Part shown: positions 12,141 through 23,280 of the stretch, piece after piece | Layout of the letters: each line of letters opens with the position of its first letter | Position numbering within the stretch: position 1 is the stretch's first letter | From: Thozetella sp. PMI_491 | Taxonomy: Eukaryota; Ascomycota; Sordariomycetes; Chaetosphaeriales; Chaetosphaeriaceae | DNA length: 64,000 nucleotides | Assembly (NCBI GenBank): GCA_021432635.1 | Contig: MU270055.1 | Coordinates: 434,001 to 498,000 of the forward strand | Direction of reading: 5' to 3' | Notes under the pieces: model-generated | Database searches by the model: none | The model's input: only the letters and a program-made list of their open reading frames with translations | Told to the model about the DNA's origin: nothing | Translations under genes and position numbers: made by a program

Positions 12141-13348
12141 TTAGGCTTCAGGATCGCTCTTGGGCTGAGCGCCCGAGGTCTTCGCTTCGGCCTCGTTTGT
12201 CTCCCAGAACTTTGTCTTCTTGTCCCTGCCCGTGAGGAGACCACTGATGTCGAACGGGTCGATGATGGTGATGATGAACGGGCGCTTGTCCTTATATCCC
12301 GGCCCGGTGATCTCGGTGACGCCGTCCCGCGCTAGGTAGGTCTTGGTGCTCTTGGGCAGGTACTTCCTGGGGTGGCGGACGTTCATCAAGACCAGGTTGA
12401 TCAGCATCAGGCTGCTCTCGAAGACATAGAAGAACCACTCGTAGCGAATGATGGGGCTCAGCGAGTAGGGGTCCATGTCCGGTCCAAAATGCAGCGAAGC
12501 CAGGTCGAAGTACTCGACGATCCGGTAGATGGTCCGGATGGTCAGAAGCGCCGTGCTGATGTAGAGCGTGGTCAGGGCGTTGTTGAGGTTGGAGTTTCGG
12601 ATGCCCGCCTTGAGGCAGCGCCGGTGGAAGTAGATGGCGAGAGCCAAGAACAGGCAGACGACCACGATCTGGATCAGGAGCGCCGCCTTCAGCAAGGCCT
12701 TGCCGATGTCCTGCTTCGACTGCGGCAGGGACCGGTTGGAGCTGTACGAGGCCCCGTTGCCGTTGAGGCCCTCCACGACGGCCGAGATGAAGGCAAATGT
12801 CGTTAGGACCCTACCGGGGTGAATGGGGGAATAATAAGGCACGAGGTAGAGTATACGCCCGAGGATGTTGTAGTTGGCGAGCTCCATGATGGGCCTGCAA
12901 GAGATGGAGTCAGTGCACGTGTCCGTCTGTCCCGATGTGTAGTGCAACTCACGGCGCTGCGTAGACTAAGCATATCGTGATGATGAATTTGACTACGTTT
13001 GAATAGTCATATGCCGCTATCTCTCTCGTTATGAAGCCGGCGGTGAAGATGGCTGCAATGAAGACGTAAAAGCCAGTGAGCAGCCAGGATTTATAGTGGC
13101 TAGCGAAGCTCGCGGGTTAGCGACTGTTGCAACGGCCTTTCCCTTCCAAGAGCCACTTACATGCACTGCCAGATGTGCCACAAGCCAGAAGCGCCGAAGG
13201 CCACAGCGAAAAAGATTGGCGCTGCTTTGTTCGGGGCATAGAAGAAAATGCTCCCGTCCACTGTGCGACATCGACGCGGTTAGCCTCAATACTGACTTCA
13301 CTCATGCCTCGGACCGTATTCCAACATACCATACTCTCCATTCTCCAT
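12141..13348 (-). CDS. RTA1-family multi-pass membrane protein
   Basis: Four exons: 13330-13348 (19 nt), 13161-13260, 12953-13099, 12141-12894; introns of 69, 61 and 58 nt with regular GT-AG ends. The product is 339 residues and starts MENGEYVDGSIFFYAPN. It has the RTA1 layout of seven hydrophobic segments: GSIFFYAPNKAAPIFF near the start, WLLTGFYVFIAAIF, APPIMELANYNILGR and RIVEYFDL in mid-protein, then a charged cytoplasmic tail. Family members (Rta1, Rsb1) are fungal plasma-membrane or vacuolar proteins tied to lipid translocation and resistance to toxic sterol-acting compounds; the substrate here cannot be told. The gene stands alone. The very short first exon is supported by the family-typical N-terminus it creates. 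Confidence 0.88.
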
Positions 13349-14646
13349 AGTGGCGGCGGGTAAGGTCTTAGCCTGTCACTCTGCGGGGCGGTATATGCGT
13401 TCGCGGAGCAGGCAAGTCAAGGTAGATGTGTGTTCAGTACCCGTTTAAAAAGGGCAAAGACAAGTCTGAGGAGAGCTGCGCAATAGATGAATGGGAGAGA
13501 CGACACCGCAGCACGCAGAGATGCCCGACACAAGATGGGAGCTTGGAATCATTCTTATACTACAAACGAGAAATAGGAGAGCCGGGTGACCGCCTTGTCA
13601 ATCCAAACTATATCTCGCAAGGACATCATTCCACCCTAGCTCAAGCCACCGTCGTGACTCCCCAGTGCGTAGGCGACCAATCGCGTTGTCGGGATGAATA
13701 CGGTGCATTGGCCATGTTCAAGTCTTTGACCGATGTTCCCCAGCCGCTGCCGATCAGCCCATTCCGCTTTGAGCACTATAGCGCGAGAACACCCAGCAGA
13801 AAGCGTCTCAGGCGAGGCTACCGGGCGGTTTGTGGCACTCCCTGGCAGGCTGGACCTTCTCCTGCCCTGCCACGGATGCTATATGCACCGGCTTATCCAT
13901 TGGGCCGCTCATCCTCCATGCCAACGGCCAGCGCCTCCACCAGCCAAGCCATCGTACTCCCCGTATCTATTTCCCACAGGTGCATGAGACCCACCCACCC
14001 GATGGTTCGGCACAAGTGAGACGGCATTTTTGATGCACCCAACGGCTGAAGGCCTTGGAAGACGCCTCGTCTCGTCCGGGTCCGCCGTGCCACCGCCGGA
14101 GATGATGGCATTATGTGCCTCAGCCCAGCCCGACTTTTTCCTCCCCTATCTCGCATCTGCACTAGTCTCCCGCAAGAGCGACACGCGTTGGGGAAGCTCG
14201 CTTGCCTGAGGCCGACAAATAGAGCCTAGGTATTATTTTCTCTCGCAGCTTGCCAGCGCGTCGAGCAGGTGTCACTCAGCCACTGGTCGTGATCGTATGC
14301 CCAGACTGCGGTTATTTGAAGAATATTGCGGTTTCTCCCGAAGATCACACTGACTCGGGCAGCCCGTCGCAGCCCGTCGAAGCCCGTGATGGTAACCCAG
14401 ATTCCGACCGCTCGTCCTAGCCATTATGCTCAGGCTCACTGTTGTTTCCCCAAGCCACTCGCTATAGATCCCAATTTAGGAACATGCACAACCCAGGGCC
14501 TATCGCCCGGGTCCGATGCGCTGAGCGGCTGAGGCCCGGCCACGATCCCAACGTACCCAAATCCACTCGCGACATAGGGGGCTGATCAGTCCGCCACCGC
14601 CGCTTCCGGCCCATTTTCTCCCTGCTCGTTTGCCTGATAACGCTTC
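13349..14646. other. Intergenic region upstream of the RTA1-family gene
   Basis: Probable promoter of the RTA1-family gene plus the 3' flank of the RSA3-like gene. A 197-codon open frame at 13426-14019 (+) shows no domain and no splice context, so it is not called. Confidence 0.5.
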
Positions 14647-14904
14647 TCAAGCCTCATCCGCCGGCTTCTCCTGGGTTGACTCCGCTGTGACGATCTTTCT
14701 CTGGTCCTCGGGCGAGAATAGCGCGGTGCCCTGCTGCAGTGCGTTTACGAGAAGCGGTATAGCGTCATTCTTGAAGTCGTCTGCGACTCGTACTTTGTCC
14801 AACGCCTCAGCGAACTCTTGAGTCGACCGCTGAAGATAGTATGCCGTGAAGGCGGCTGAAACCTCCTTGTCCGACTTGCTTGAAGACGTCACGTCGGTCG
14901 CCAT
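14647..14904 (-). CDS. RSA3: RSA3-like ribosome assembly protein
   Basis: Intronless frame of 85 residues. The core fits the RSA3 domain: FTAYYLQRSTQEFAEALDKV followed by a DDFKNDAIPLL segment and ALQQGTALFSPEDQ. In yeast Rsa3 is a nucleolar factor acting with the helicase Dbp6 in early 60S subunit assembly. Known fungal Rsa3 proteins carry a long acidic or basic N-terminal part; here only the helical C-terminal domain is present, after a short Ser/Lys leader. Either the protein is a minimal form or a 5' exon was missed; no convincing upstream exon was found. It is followed by an acidic tail (EKPADEA). Confidence 0.72.
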   Translation of the reverse strand: MATDVTSSSKSDKEVSAAFTAYYLQRSTQEFAEALDKVRVADDFKNDAIPLLVNALQQGTALFSPEDQRKIVTAESTQEKPADEA

Positions 14905-15796
14905 GGCGAAGTGCGTCTTAACGAGCGAGGCTGGGCTCGGCGGAATGGCCTAGATGGTTTGCCTCGGCGTGCTGAGCCTCAGGACTTGCGGTATTGTTGG
15001 TGCTGTTTGATGTCGTTTCGCCGCCAGTGCTCTGTTGGCGGGAGGTCGCGGCTGCTCACAATTTTTTTTTAACCTCTTCAAATGCGGCAGGTGGGGCACG
15101 CTGCCCGCTACAGCACGACTCAGTGGATCAATACCTACTACCACTGAGGGGTACTGGAGGTATGTACTGTACTGTCATACCTATTCACACTGTACTGGCG
15201 GCCAATAATGGCAACTACTTTCTTTATAGGAACCTGCCCTCGAGTATTTGATCAGTTCCTTTGATCGGTTCTTGGTGATATATCGGCAGTAATGCCAGTT
15301 TAGAATTGAATATACATTATATCGTGGACATTTCCAGGATTTTGTCTCATGCTTTACGCAAACTCCTCCACGGGCAAGATACGGGAGAGTTCCTTGTGAG
15401 CTCTCTGTAACAAATGTTCATGTTAAATATCAAGTCACCTGTCCGAGCACAAACTCTCTGCCTCTCTGCCATTTCGATATGATTTCAGCAGCATATGGCT
15501 AGACAAGAAAAATTCGGTTTGCCAACGATGACTTCAACTAGCCCCTACCAGTTCCTAATGGTACCAGAGCCACGAGATCAGCCATCATGTTGTCGGTTAT
15601 ATATCCCGATATTGCCAGATTAACTCGGGGTTAATATACCTTCACTCACCTACTTAGGTAGTCTACCCACTATGCAAACTATGTCCCCACCTTTTACGCG
15701 TATATATATATTCACATTAGAAGACGGGGGCTTCCTGCCGTCCCTGAGCCGTGTGACTGCCATCCCCTCGCGCACTGCCTCCCATTCCTCCACACG
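14905..15796. other. Divergent promoter region, AT-rich
   Basis: Lies between the start of the RSA3-like gene (-) and the start of the polygalacturonase (+). The right half is visibly richer in A/T than the surroundings. No coding sequence seen. Confidence 0.5.
15701..15710 (+). promoter_or_regulatory. TATA-type promoter element of the polygalacturonase gene
   Basis: Ten-base TATATATATA run, 87 bp upstream of the polygalacturonase ATG, at a usual distance for a fungal core promoter. No transcript evidence is available. Confidence 0.5.
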
Positions 15797-17066
15797 ATGC
15801 TGGGCTTCTACCTAATCGTTTTCCTCATATCGAAGGTGCTCGGATGGAGAACGGGGCTCAATGCTTCCTGCATCTTCGCTGGCCCATCGGGCTACGCAGA
15901 GATCAGGAACCGGAGCAGTTCATGCTCGGACATAGTCATATCTAATTTGACGGTTCCTGGGGGGGCTACACTAGATCTGCGGAACCTCGCTAATGGCACT
16001 TCGGTATCCAGCCCTTCCATTCAGTCCCCAGTGCTCCCAAACTGACGGCTAACTGCGGTGTCGAGGTGACGTTTCGAGGCGAGACGACGTGGGAGTTCAA
16101 AGAATGGACCGGGCCGCTCTTGTTCGTCTCAGGAGTCAACGTCTCAGTCAGAGGTGCACCAAACTCGGTGTTGAACGGCAACGGAGCGTCGTACTGGGAC
16201 GGCAAGGGAGGTGGCGGCGGGCGGAAGAAACCGAAATTCTTCTTTGCCCACGGCCTGGTCAACTCGAACATTGATGGCATACACATATTGAACGGCCCGG
16301 TTCATGTCTTTAGCATCAGCGACTGCCAGAACCTGACACTCACCAACGTCACTATCGACAACTCCGCTGGCGAGAAGTTGGGAGGGAACACAGACGCTTT
16401 TGACATATCATCTAGTGCAAACATAACAATCTCCGGAGCGAGGGTGAAGAACCAAGATGACTGTGTGGCAATAAACTCGGGAAAGGTAGGTCTTGAGCTC
16501 CTGTCCGCGTGAGTACATGAGCCTCTCTGCATGCATGTTGCTCAGACCGTCCCAGAACATCACGTTTCGTGACGGCATATGCATCGGGAGTCATGGTCTA
16601 TCGATTGGCTCCGTCGGAGGGCGAGGCGACAACACCGTTGAGAATGTCCTCTTCGAGAATTCGACCATCGTCGACTCTCAGAATGGCAAGCGAGCCGCGT
16701 CTAGACTGACTGTGGAATCCTATTCACTAACTGCACCTAGGCGTTCGCATCAAGACAAAGCAGGGGGAGACGGGAATGGTTAGCAACATTACCTACAAGG
16801 ACATCAGGCTGGAAAACATCACCAAGTACGGAATCATTGTCGACCAGTCCTATGGCGCCAAGGACAAAGTGCCTACATCCGGCGTGCCAATTACCAACTT
16901 CACACTGATCAACATCACTGGGACGGTGGTACCAGGAGCTACCAATATCTTCGTCAACTGTGGGAACTCTTCGAGTTGCTTTCGCTGGTCGTGGTCGGGC
17001 ATTTCGGTAGCCGGCGGCAAGAACAGCACAAAGTGCTCTTCTGTCCCAACCGGCATATCATGCTAA
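15797..17066 (+). CDS. Secreted endo-polygalacturonase, glycoside hydrolase family 28
   Basis: Exons 15797-16003, 16066-16485, 16556-16685, 16741-17066, giving 360 residues. It hydrolyses alpha-1,4-galacturonosyl links in plant pectin outside the cell. A hydrophobic signal peptide opens the protein (MLGFYLIVFLISKVLGW). The beta-helix carries every GH28 signature: NTDAFD (Asp179), QDDC (Asp200, Asp201), GSHGLSIGS (His222) and RIK (Arg255, Lys257). Length and spacing match fungal endo-PGs. Many N-glycosylation sequons are present. The third intron (16686-16740) begins with GC rather than GT; it is required to join SQN to GVRIKT in frame, and no GT alternative fits. The gene looks intact and functional. 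It starts an accessory block of secreted-protein genes. Confidence 0.95.
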
Positions 17067-18111
17067 GGGAGAGCCTACCGATTACAGTAGCATCGATAAC
17101 CATCACGATCGGGAACATGCCTTGGAACGGAATGGGATTGTATACAGTCCGAGTCCTGCCTTGTATCAGATAGCGGGCATTGCCCAGATAGGGAACCGAC
17201 TGGTCGGACCGCCGAGCGGCGAAATCGCCCAGTTGGGGCGGAGAATCTCCCCAAATGCCATGCCTCACAATACCCCAACTGCATCTCCATATGACCCAAA
17301 GCTCATCACCATCCCAGCAAGAGCATGGTTACCAGGTCCATTTTCACGTGCATTTCTCACAAATGGTCTTGCGACCCCTCCTTTCGACGGAATCGCCCTG
17401 CGCCTGCCAACCTGCCCCCCCTGCCTACCCCGGGTTTCCCCTCTGTATCTCTTCCACAACCCCGGATCTTAAACTTAAACAGGGGTAGCCGGGTCGGAGG
17501 CAGGGTTCCTATTGAGTTCAACTGCCGAACCTTGGTCACCCGCGCGCCTCCCGGCCCGGCACTAGGCATAAACGGGGTTTCTCGTCCCCCGGGAAGCCGG
17601 CCATGTTCAGTGACGAAACGATCAAAGCCGGTAGCAGGGCCTGCCAATCTCCGCAGGGCAGGCTAGTAAGATTGTTTACATGTGTGTCGTACGACGCCAT
17701 GTTCGCCAACTACACATTGGCGCGTGGAGACGGATGCAAGCTGGTAGCTGGACTGGTTGCGCGCTCGGTGCACCAAGCAAGTAAGCCATTATTGCAAGGA
17801 TGAACTCCGCACTCCAGCAAGGCTTTCGGCTTCATGTGACACTATATGCTAGTGTCAACAACTCGTCGGTACACGCCATGACGTTCAAGATGCTACGCTG
17901 GCTAGGGCAGCACAAAGTTGTGTCGGGAGCCACTTTCGGCCGGCGGTTCAGAGCTGGTGAGGTAGAACCCCTCGCCTTGGAGACGAAGTCTATATAAGGA
18001 TGCCTCTATCCAGTTATGGCGACATTCTTTGATGTGATGACAAGACTCTATACCTTTATTATTCGCCCTACACTTACCTATAAACGTTATACCAGGACGA
18101 AATACTCCAAC
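17067..18111. other. Intergenic region, promoter of the CFEM gene at its right end
   Basis: No supported gene. Open frames here are short, overlapping and without recognisable domains. The last 120 bases contain the TATA element of the CFEM gene. Confidence 0.5.
17990..17998 (+). promoter_or_regulatory. TATA box of the CFEM gene
   Basis: CTATATAAG, 113 bp upstream of the CFEM start codon; a near-consensus TATA box. Such boxes are typical of strongly regulated fungal genes. Confidence 0.55.
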
Positions 18112-18533
18112 ATGCAGTTCAAGACCGTCATTATCGCCGCCCTCGCCTCCGTGGCCGCTGCCCAAGACCTCTCTGAGCTCCCTACCTGCGCCGTATGCCC
18201 CCCTCTAGCGTTACATGCTCCTCCGGGAGCAACTGTGATAGTACACTCAGTGTCTCGTACTAATTAGAATAGCAACCCTGCTTCACCGATAACTTTGACC
18301 TCTCTGGCTGTGACTCTACTGACGACTATGCCTGCCTCTGTGCCTCTTCTGATTACAACAATGCCGTCACTCTGTGCGTTGTTGACGCCTGTGACTCCGA
18401 CGATCGTGAGCAACCCCGTACTCTACTAACTACCACGATCCATGCATCCTAACCTCAGATCCTTGCAGAAATCGCGGCTATCACTTGGGCCACCGCCACT
18501 TGCGATGCTGTTGGTGTTCCTATCTCACTTTAA
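18112..18533 (+). CDS. Small secreted CFEM-domain protein
   Basis: Exons 18112-18192, 18273-18405 and 18469-18533 encode 92 residues. A signal peptide (MQFKTVIIAALASVAAAQ) is followed at once by a single CFEM domain with eight cysteines in family order: PTC, CF, GC, ACLC, LC, AC, TC. The aspartate before the CLC pair, which in characterised CFEM proteins contacts haem iron, has candidates in the DSTDDYACLC stretch. CFEM proteins of ascomycetes serve in haem or iron capture, cell-wall association, or as effectors. The chain ends five residues after the domain (VPISL), so there is no Ser/Thr stalk or GPI signal and the protein should be free in the medium. The first intron falls between cysteines 1 and 2, a position I find odd but consistent in frame. 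Exons are too short for a simple open-frame scan. Confidence 0.88.
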
Positions 18534-19203
18534 GTTGGGGAGCAACTGGCAAAAGTGTACTGGGAAGTGGGTAGGGAGCTTCTTGTGCTGTACATATAGC
18601 TCCGGCATCCTTGTATAAGATGGCATCTATGCAATAGTCATCAATATGCACACGTGGGAAACACGCATAAATTCACCGCCAGTACCTTATGTCATCTCTC
18701 TGCATGTTCGTGTTGTACGGCTCTCTAGGCCGCTTTCTTACTAGCACATCCCTGGTCTACCAACACTGTGTAGCATTGTCCACCTTTTCATGCAGCTAGC
18801 CTTTTGGATCATTTACAGGAAGTGTAGTTAGACAAACTCGAAGCCTCATTCAAAGGGTTTACATGGTCTTGCTGTTTAGTATAGCGGGCCCTCAGAATAA
18901 AAGGAGCCAAGCTCAAGAGTAGAAGTCTATTTACCTCCACTGCCTAACCCAATCATCCACACGTTCTTTGGCGTCGAGTTGAGCTATAATCTTCATAATA
19001 CAACTTGTTAGTTCCCTTAGCACCCATGGCCCGTGCATTGAGTTGATAATGGCTACTAATATATGATTAGTGAGGTTGTCAGACACGCGGCTGTTTCGAT
19101 GACGCCCACGAAGCCTCCATCCGATACTACTAGCATTTTGCAGCAAAGACACTCGGCCTCTACCAAGGTTTGTTGAATTAAAGGGAACGAAAAACCCAAT
19201 AAA
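18534..19203. other. Intergenic region between CFEM and GST-like genes
   Basis: Moderately AT-rich, no coding sequence recognised. Confidence 0.5.
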
Positions 19204-20201
19204 ATGGCTTACACACTGTACTTTTACCCCTATTCGATTGTCTCAATCATGGCACGATATGCGATCGCTCTCCGGGGCCCGCCCAAGGAGGGGTTGTCTG
19301 ACCTGTCCATCAACGAACAGGCTGTCGATATTGTTGTCAACCTTGAGCAGCTGTCTGAGGACTACCTCTGCAATGTCAACCCGAAAGGCCAGGCAAGATA
19401 TTCGCCGAGGTGGAAGCCGACTAGTAGGTGCTGATGGACGCCAGGTCCCTGTTCTGGCCGGGGGTGACCTCCCCGCCCCGATTCCAGACTCGGAGGAGAT
19501 CCTATATTTCCTCGCCAAGCTATATCCTCGCATGATCCCGACAGAACACGAAGCTCAGATTCGCCAGCTGGTCAAAAAGCTACATCAGATCAACTACTTC
19601 TCATTGTCCTTTACCGGAAACATTTCAGGCAAGTGGTACCTACTAAGCTCGCAAGCGAATTGGATGCCTTTTACACCTTCTATCCCTGCATCACGCTCGG
19701 GGTTAAAGGGTTGCTAATGACCTGGTGATTGCTAGTTCCCCGAGGTGTTTTGGCAAAGATAAGTGGCCTCATCGAGGATGAGAGCATCTCGGAGCAGTAC
19801 CGCAAAGCACTCCGATACAAGTTTCAGGTGTAAGCATGGCAGTGGTAGCCTGGCGCGACGAAAGATCTTAGGATTATTGTGATTAACTCTATAGCAGAAA
19901 CGAACGAGAGAAGGTCGGGGGCCTAGACGAAGGCGTACCGGCGCGGGAGAGCAAGAAGGCTGAGGTTCTAATGGCCGATTTGGCAAAGCTCCTGCCTGGC
20001 GAAGACGCTACCGGGCCGTGGATGTTCGGCCTAGAGCATCCTAGCGGTCTCGATGCCCATCTGATCGTCTTTATCACACGGCTGCAGGATGTTGGAAGGG
20101 GAGCCATCGTGCCAGAGGCGTTGAGGGCGTACGCAGAACGCGCCCGGGCTGCTCCCGCGTGGGAGAGTGTCATGCAAGGGAGACAGACAGTTAAGAAGTG
20201 A
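19204..20201 (+). CDS. Glutathione S-transferase-like protein
   Basis: Exons 19204-19392, 19445-19628, 19736-19829 and about 19895-20201, giving 257 residues. The N-terminal half has a thioredoxin-like GST fold: a YTLYFYPYS start, NPKGQVPVLAGGD (the cis-proline loop), and PDSEEILYFL (the Glu-Ser pair that binds glutathione). The C-terminal half is helical and ends with PWMFGLEHPSGLDAHLIVFITRL, as in the all-alpha GST domain. The usual catalytic Ser/Tyr near the start is uncertain (YPYSIVS). Two introns, 19393-19444 and 19629-19735, begin with GC (CAG|GCAAGA and CAG|GCAAGT); no GT donor keeps the frame. The last acceptor may be at 19894 or 19897, changing one residue. Probably cytosolic detoxification; substrate unknown. 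Confidence 0.82.
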
Positions 20202-20378
20202 GACGTAGGCCAAGTGAGCACTCAATTTAATGGCTCGAAAATGTCAAGTGTTGGACATATTTGGAAAAGACTAAGAAGAATATCCTGTACACCGGCTACA
20301 AGCTATGTATCATGTGATACCTGGCTCGTCGATGCCGCCCAGAAAGGGATTTGAACATTCCTTTAGGCGTCACTTGGG

Positions 20379-20739
20379 CTAAACGCACATTTTTGCGATA
20401 ATCCCGCCCTCGCAGCTCCCGCTGCAGCAGTCTCCATGGGAAAAACATACCGCTTTTTCCGCACGGCAGCTTTTACATTTGTGGCCCTCACACTTCTTGC
20501 TGCAGCACTGGGAGTTCTTGCGACAAGTTTGGTGCAAGGCAAGGCATTTTTCTGGCTGCATATTTTGTCAGTTGGCGTAGTTGGTGTCGTAGCAGCAGGC
20601 CACAACCCAGCATGCCGTAATTGCTCACCTCATCGAGTGCCCGGATTGCCTGCAGTGCGTCGTCTGCTGCCTCCAGGACATGGGCGTACAAGGGCCCTGC
20701 CAGAAGAGTGCCGACTACGAGCGTCTGTATGAACTTCAT
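20379..20739 (-). CDS. Secreted 12-cysteine protein with two tandem knottin-like modules
   Basis: Two exons, 20629-20739 and 20379-20555, with a clean intron (GTGAGC donor, AACTGAC branch, ATGCAG acceptor). The 95-residue product has a signal peptide (MKFIQTLVVGTLLAGPLYA), an acidic propeptide-like spacer to residue 37, and then 12 cysteines in two blocks. Block 1 is C-x6-C-x5-CC-x3-C-x4-C; block 2 is C-x6-C-x5-CC-x3-C-x8-C; two residues (KS) separate them. This C-C-CC-C-C framework is that of inhibitor cystine knots. No catalytic motif exists. Knottins include enzyme inhibitors, antimicrobial peptides, toxins and fungal effectors; which applies here cannot be decided. It faces the GST-like gene tail to tail, 177 bp apart. 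Confidence 0.8.
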
Positions 20740-21472
20740 GCTGATATCGTGGAGCGAAAGGTGGTCGATGACTTGTGGCAAGGGGAAGACGTCTTGGATG
20801 CAGCACTGTAGGTGAGAGCAAGTACTATATTCGAGGCCGTAGATGCTGCCTGCCTTATAGACGCTTCTCTATGAATGGAATCCATCGGATCTCGCTCTGA
20901 GCTTCCTCAGCAAGAAGGGAGTTTCGCTCCGGCTGTGTGCCACGGCTCTTCGAACCAGGTCATGACCATGACCCGTCAGGGAGGAACTTAGATTCCTTTG
21001 AACGGGAACCTCTGCTCTCCTTGGCCCCTTGGCAGCTACCTATCCTTGTCCTAGGACACAACAATATGTACTCGAGGTTTCAGAGCGGGTTGAATGGCCA
21101 TTGTAGCAAAGACAACCTGCAACCGGAAATGATTCTCGCAAAGCTTTGTTTGGGGTTCCGCAGAGCCTCTTGGCCTCCCACGCGCTTACGAGTACTGTGG
21201 TAGGGACCTATTCCGAGCTGTCTAGGTCCTTGAGAGTACGTATGGGGGAAGGGAAGGTGCCACGACCATGCATGGACTTAGCCAGGGTTGGCCGGGACCC
21301 CACTTTATTTTAGTCGAGCCACCAGAGCTTGCGCTTGCCCTGTGCTTCGCAACTACCTTCACATCGCATGGGTCCGTAGCGCTGGAATGACATCTTGACC
21401 CCATTCACCTTTCATCAGGGCATGTTTCTTGCAGCAATCAGGTCCCGTCGCCTCGCCCTGTCACGCCGAGTC
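20740..21472. other. Divergent intergenic region
   Basis: Shared upstream region of the knottin-like gene (-) and the HAD/RGG gene (+). No coding sequence recognised, though in-frame ATGs at 21395 and 21422 precede the chosen start of the latter. Confidence 0.5.
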
Positions 21473-23249
21473 ATGGCATTCTCGACCGGCTCCTCGAGCG
21501 GTAATGGCTACACGCTCACTGCCCTGAGCCGGTGGTCAATTCTCGACAAGCAGCTTCCTGGTTTGTCCCCGTCGCATTCCTTTGGCCGCCTCGAGCGTCC
21601 TTGCTCCTCCATCGCGTTTGCCTCCGCAGCTCTGCTGATCCTGCTCTTTTGAACCAGCCGTCGATAGAATCAAAGCCATCCATGTCTATGACTTCGACAA
21701 CACCTTGTTCAAGACCCCTACCCCGAACCAGAAGCTCTGGAGTGGCCCGACGATCGGCATGCTGGCAAACCCAAATAGCTTTGTGAACGGAGGATGGTGG
21801 CATGACTCCCGCATCCTAGCCGCGACGGGCGAGGGCTTGGCCGTCGAAGAGCCGCGCGCATGGAGCGCTTGGTGGAACGAGAAGATCGTCGAGCTCGTCG
21901 AGCTGAGCATGCAGCAGCGGGATGCCCTCTGTGTCCTCCTGACTGGCCGCGCAGAGGCAGGCTTCAGCGACCTGATCAAGCGCATGATTGTCAGCAAGGG
22001 CCTGGAGTTCGACATGGTCTCCCTCAAGCCTGCCGTTGGCCCTAATAACCAGCGCTTCAGCTCCACGATGCAGTTCAAGCAGGTGTTTCTGACAGCCCTA
22101 ATGGAGACGTACAGGGGCGCCGAGGAAATCCGCGTCTACGAAGACCGCGTCAAGCACGTAAAGGGGTTCCGCGACTTCATGGCTGCGTACAACCAAGGGT
22201 TGAGTAGCAAAGGCGCTGCCGCCTCGCGCGCGCCCATCCAGGCCGAGGTCATCCAAGTTGCGGAGCTGACGACGACGCTGGACCCTGTCGTCGAGGTAGC
22301 TGAGATTCAGCACCTCATCAATGCCCACAACGATAGCCTGGTCAGGCCGCACCGCGGCCCGGGTGCCAAGAGTGACCGCTTGATGGTCAAGAAGACCGTG
22401 TTCTATACCGGCTATCTGATCGAGCCTGCTGATACGCAGCGCCTGCTTACCCTGGCACAGATCCCGGCAATCCCTTCAGAGACCGACCTCAAGCTGCACG
22501 CAAACAACATCATGATCTGCCCCAGGCCGTGCCCCAAGAGCATCCTGGATAAAGTGGGAGGCATGGGGAGCAAGATGAAGTGGGAGGTTACTGGAACGGG
22601 GAGTTATGACAACAGCATCTGGGCGGTTTGCCTGAAGCCAGTGCCCGCCACAGCTAAGTTCCACACCGACAACCCCAGCCCTCTGGTCGTTCTGGCTGTG
22701 CGCAAGGGGGCTCGCCCCATGGACGCAGGTAAGATTCAGAATTGGCAGCCCATCCCTGCCGACAAGGCGTTCGTCTTCGACTCGACGGTCGGGGAGAAAG
22801 TCATCCTTCGGATCGAGGCCGAGGACCCCAGCGAGGGCGCATATGAGAGCCTCTTCCCCAACAAAACCTCCAAGAGGAAGCACACAGGGGACGAAGATTC
22901 GCGTCCCAAGGCACCCAACGGCTACTCAGGTGGCCAGAGAAACTTCCACTCGGGCCGAGGCGGGGCCAACCAGGCTCGTTTCCGTGGCGGCTCCCACGGA
23001 GGCAACAAGGGTGGCTTCAAGGGCCACCGTGGCGGTGGCCAGTCGAAGCGGAGCGGCAAGGGCGGGAACTACTTCCAGTACAAGTCCCTGGATGACATGG
23101 GCACTAAGGAGAACCAGGGAGGCTTTGGACAGCAAGTGTCCTATGATGATACCCAGGCCAATGGCTTCCACCCTCCGACCCAGCCTCAGGCCCAGAGCCA
23201 GGGCTATTTTAATCAAGGTGCATACCAATACCAGGCGCCCCCGCAGGCC

Positions 23250-23280
<31 letters not shown>

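Noticed and set aside
13426..14019. 197-codon plus-strand open frame
   Set aside because: No recognisable domain, composition like shifted noncoding GC-rich DNA, and two other plus-strand frames overlap it.
20345..20372. Possible tRNA 3' half (GGGATTTGAACATTCC)
   Set aside because: No matching acceptor stem, A-box or anticodon arm could be drawn around it.
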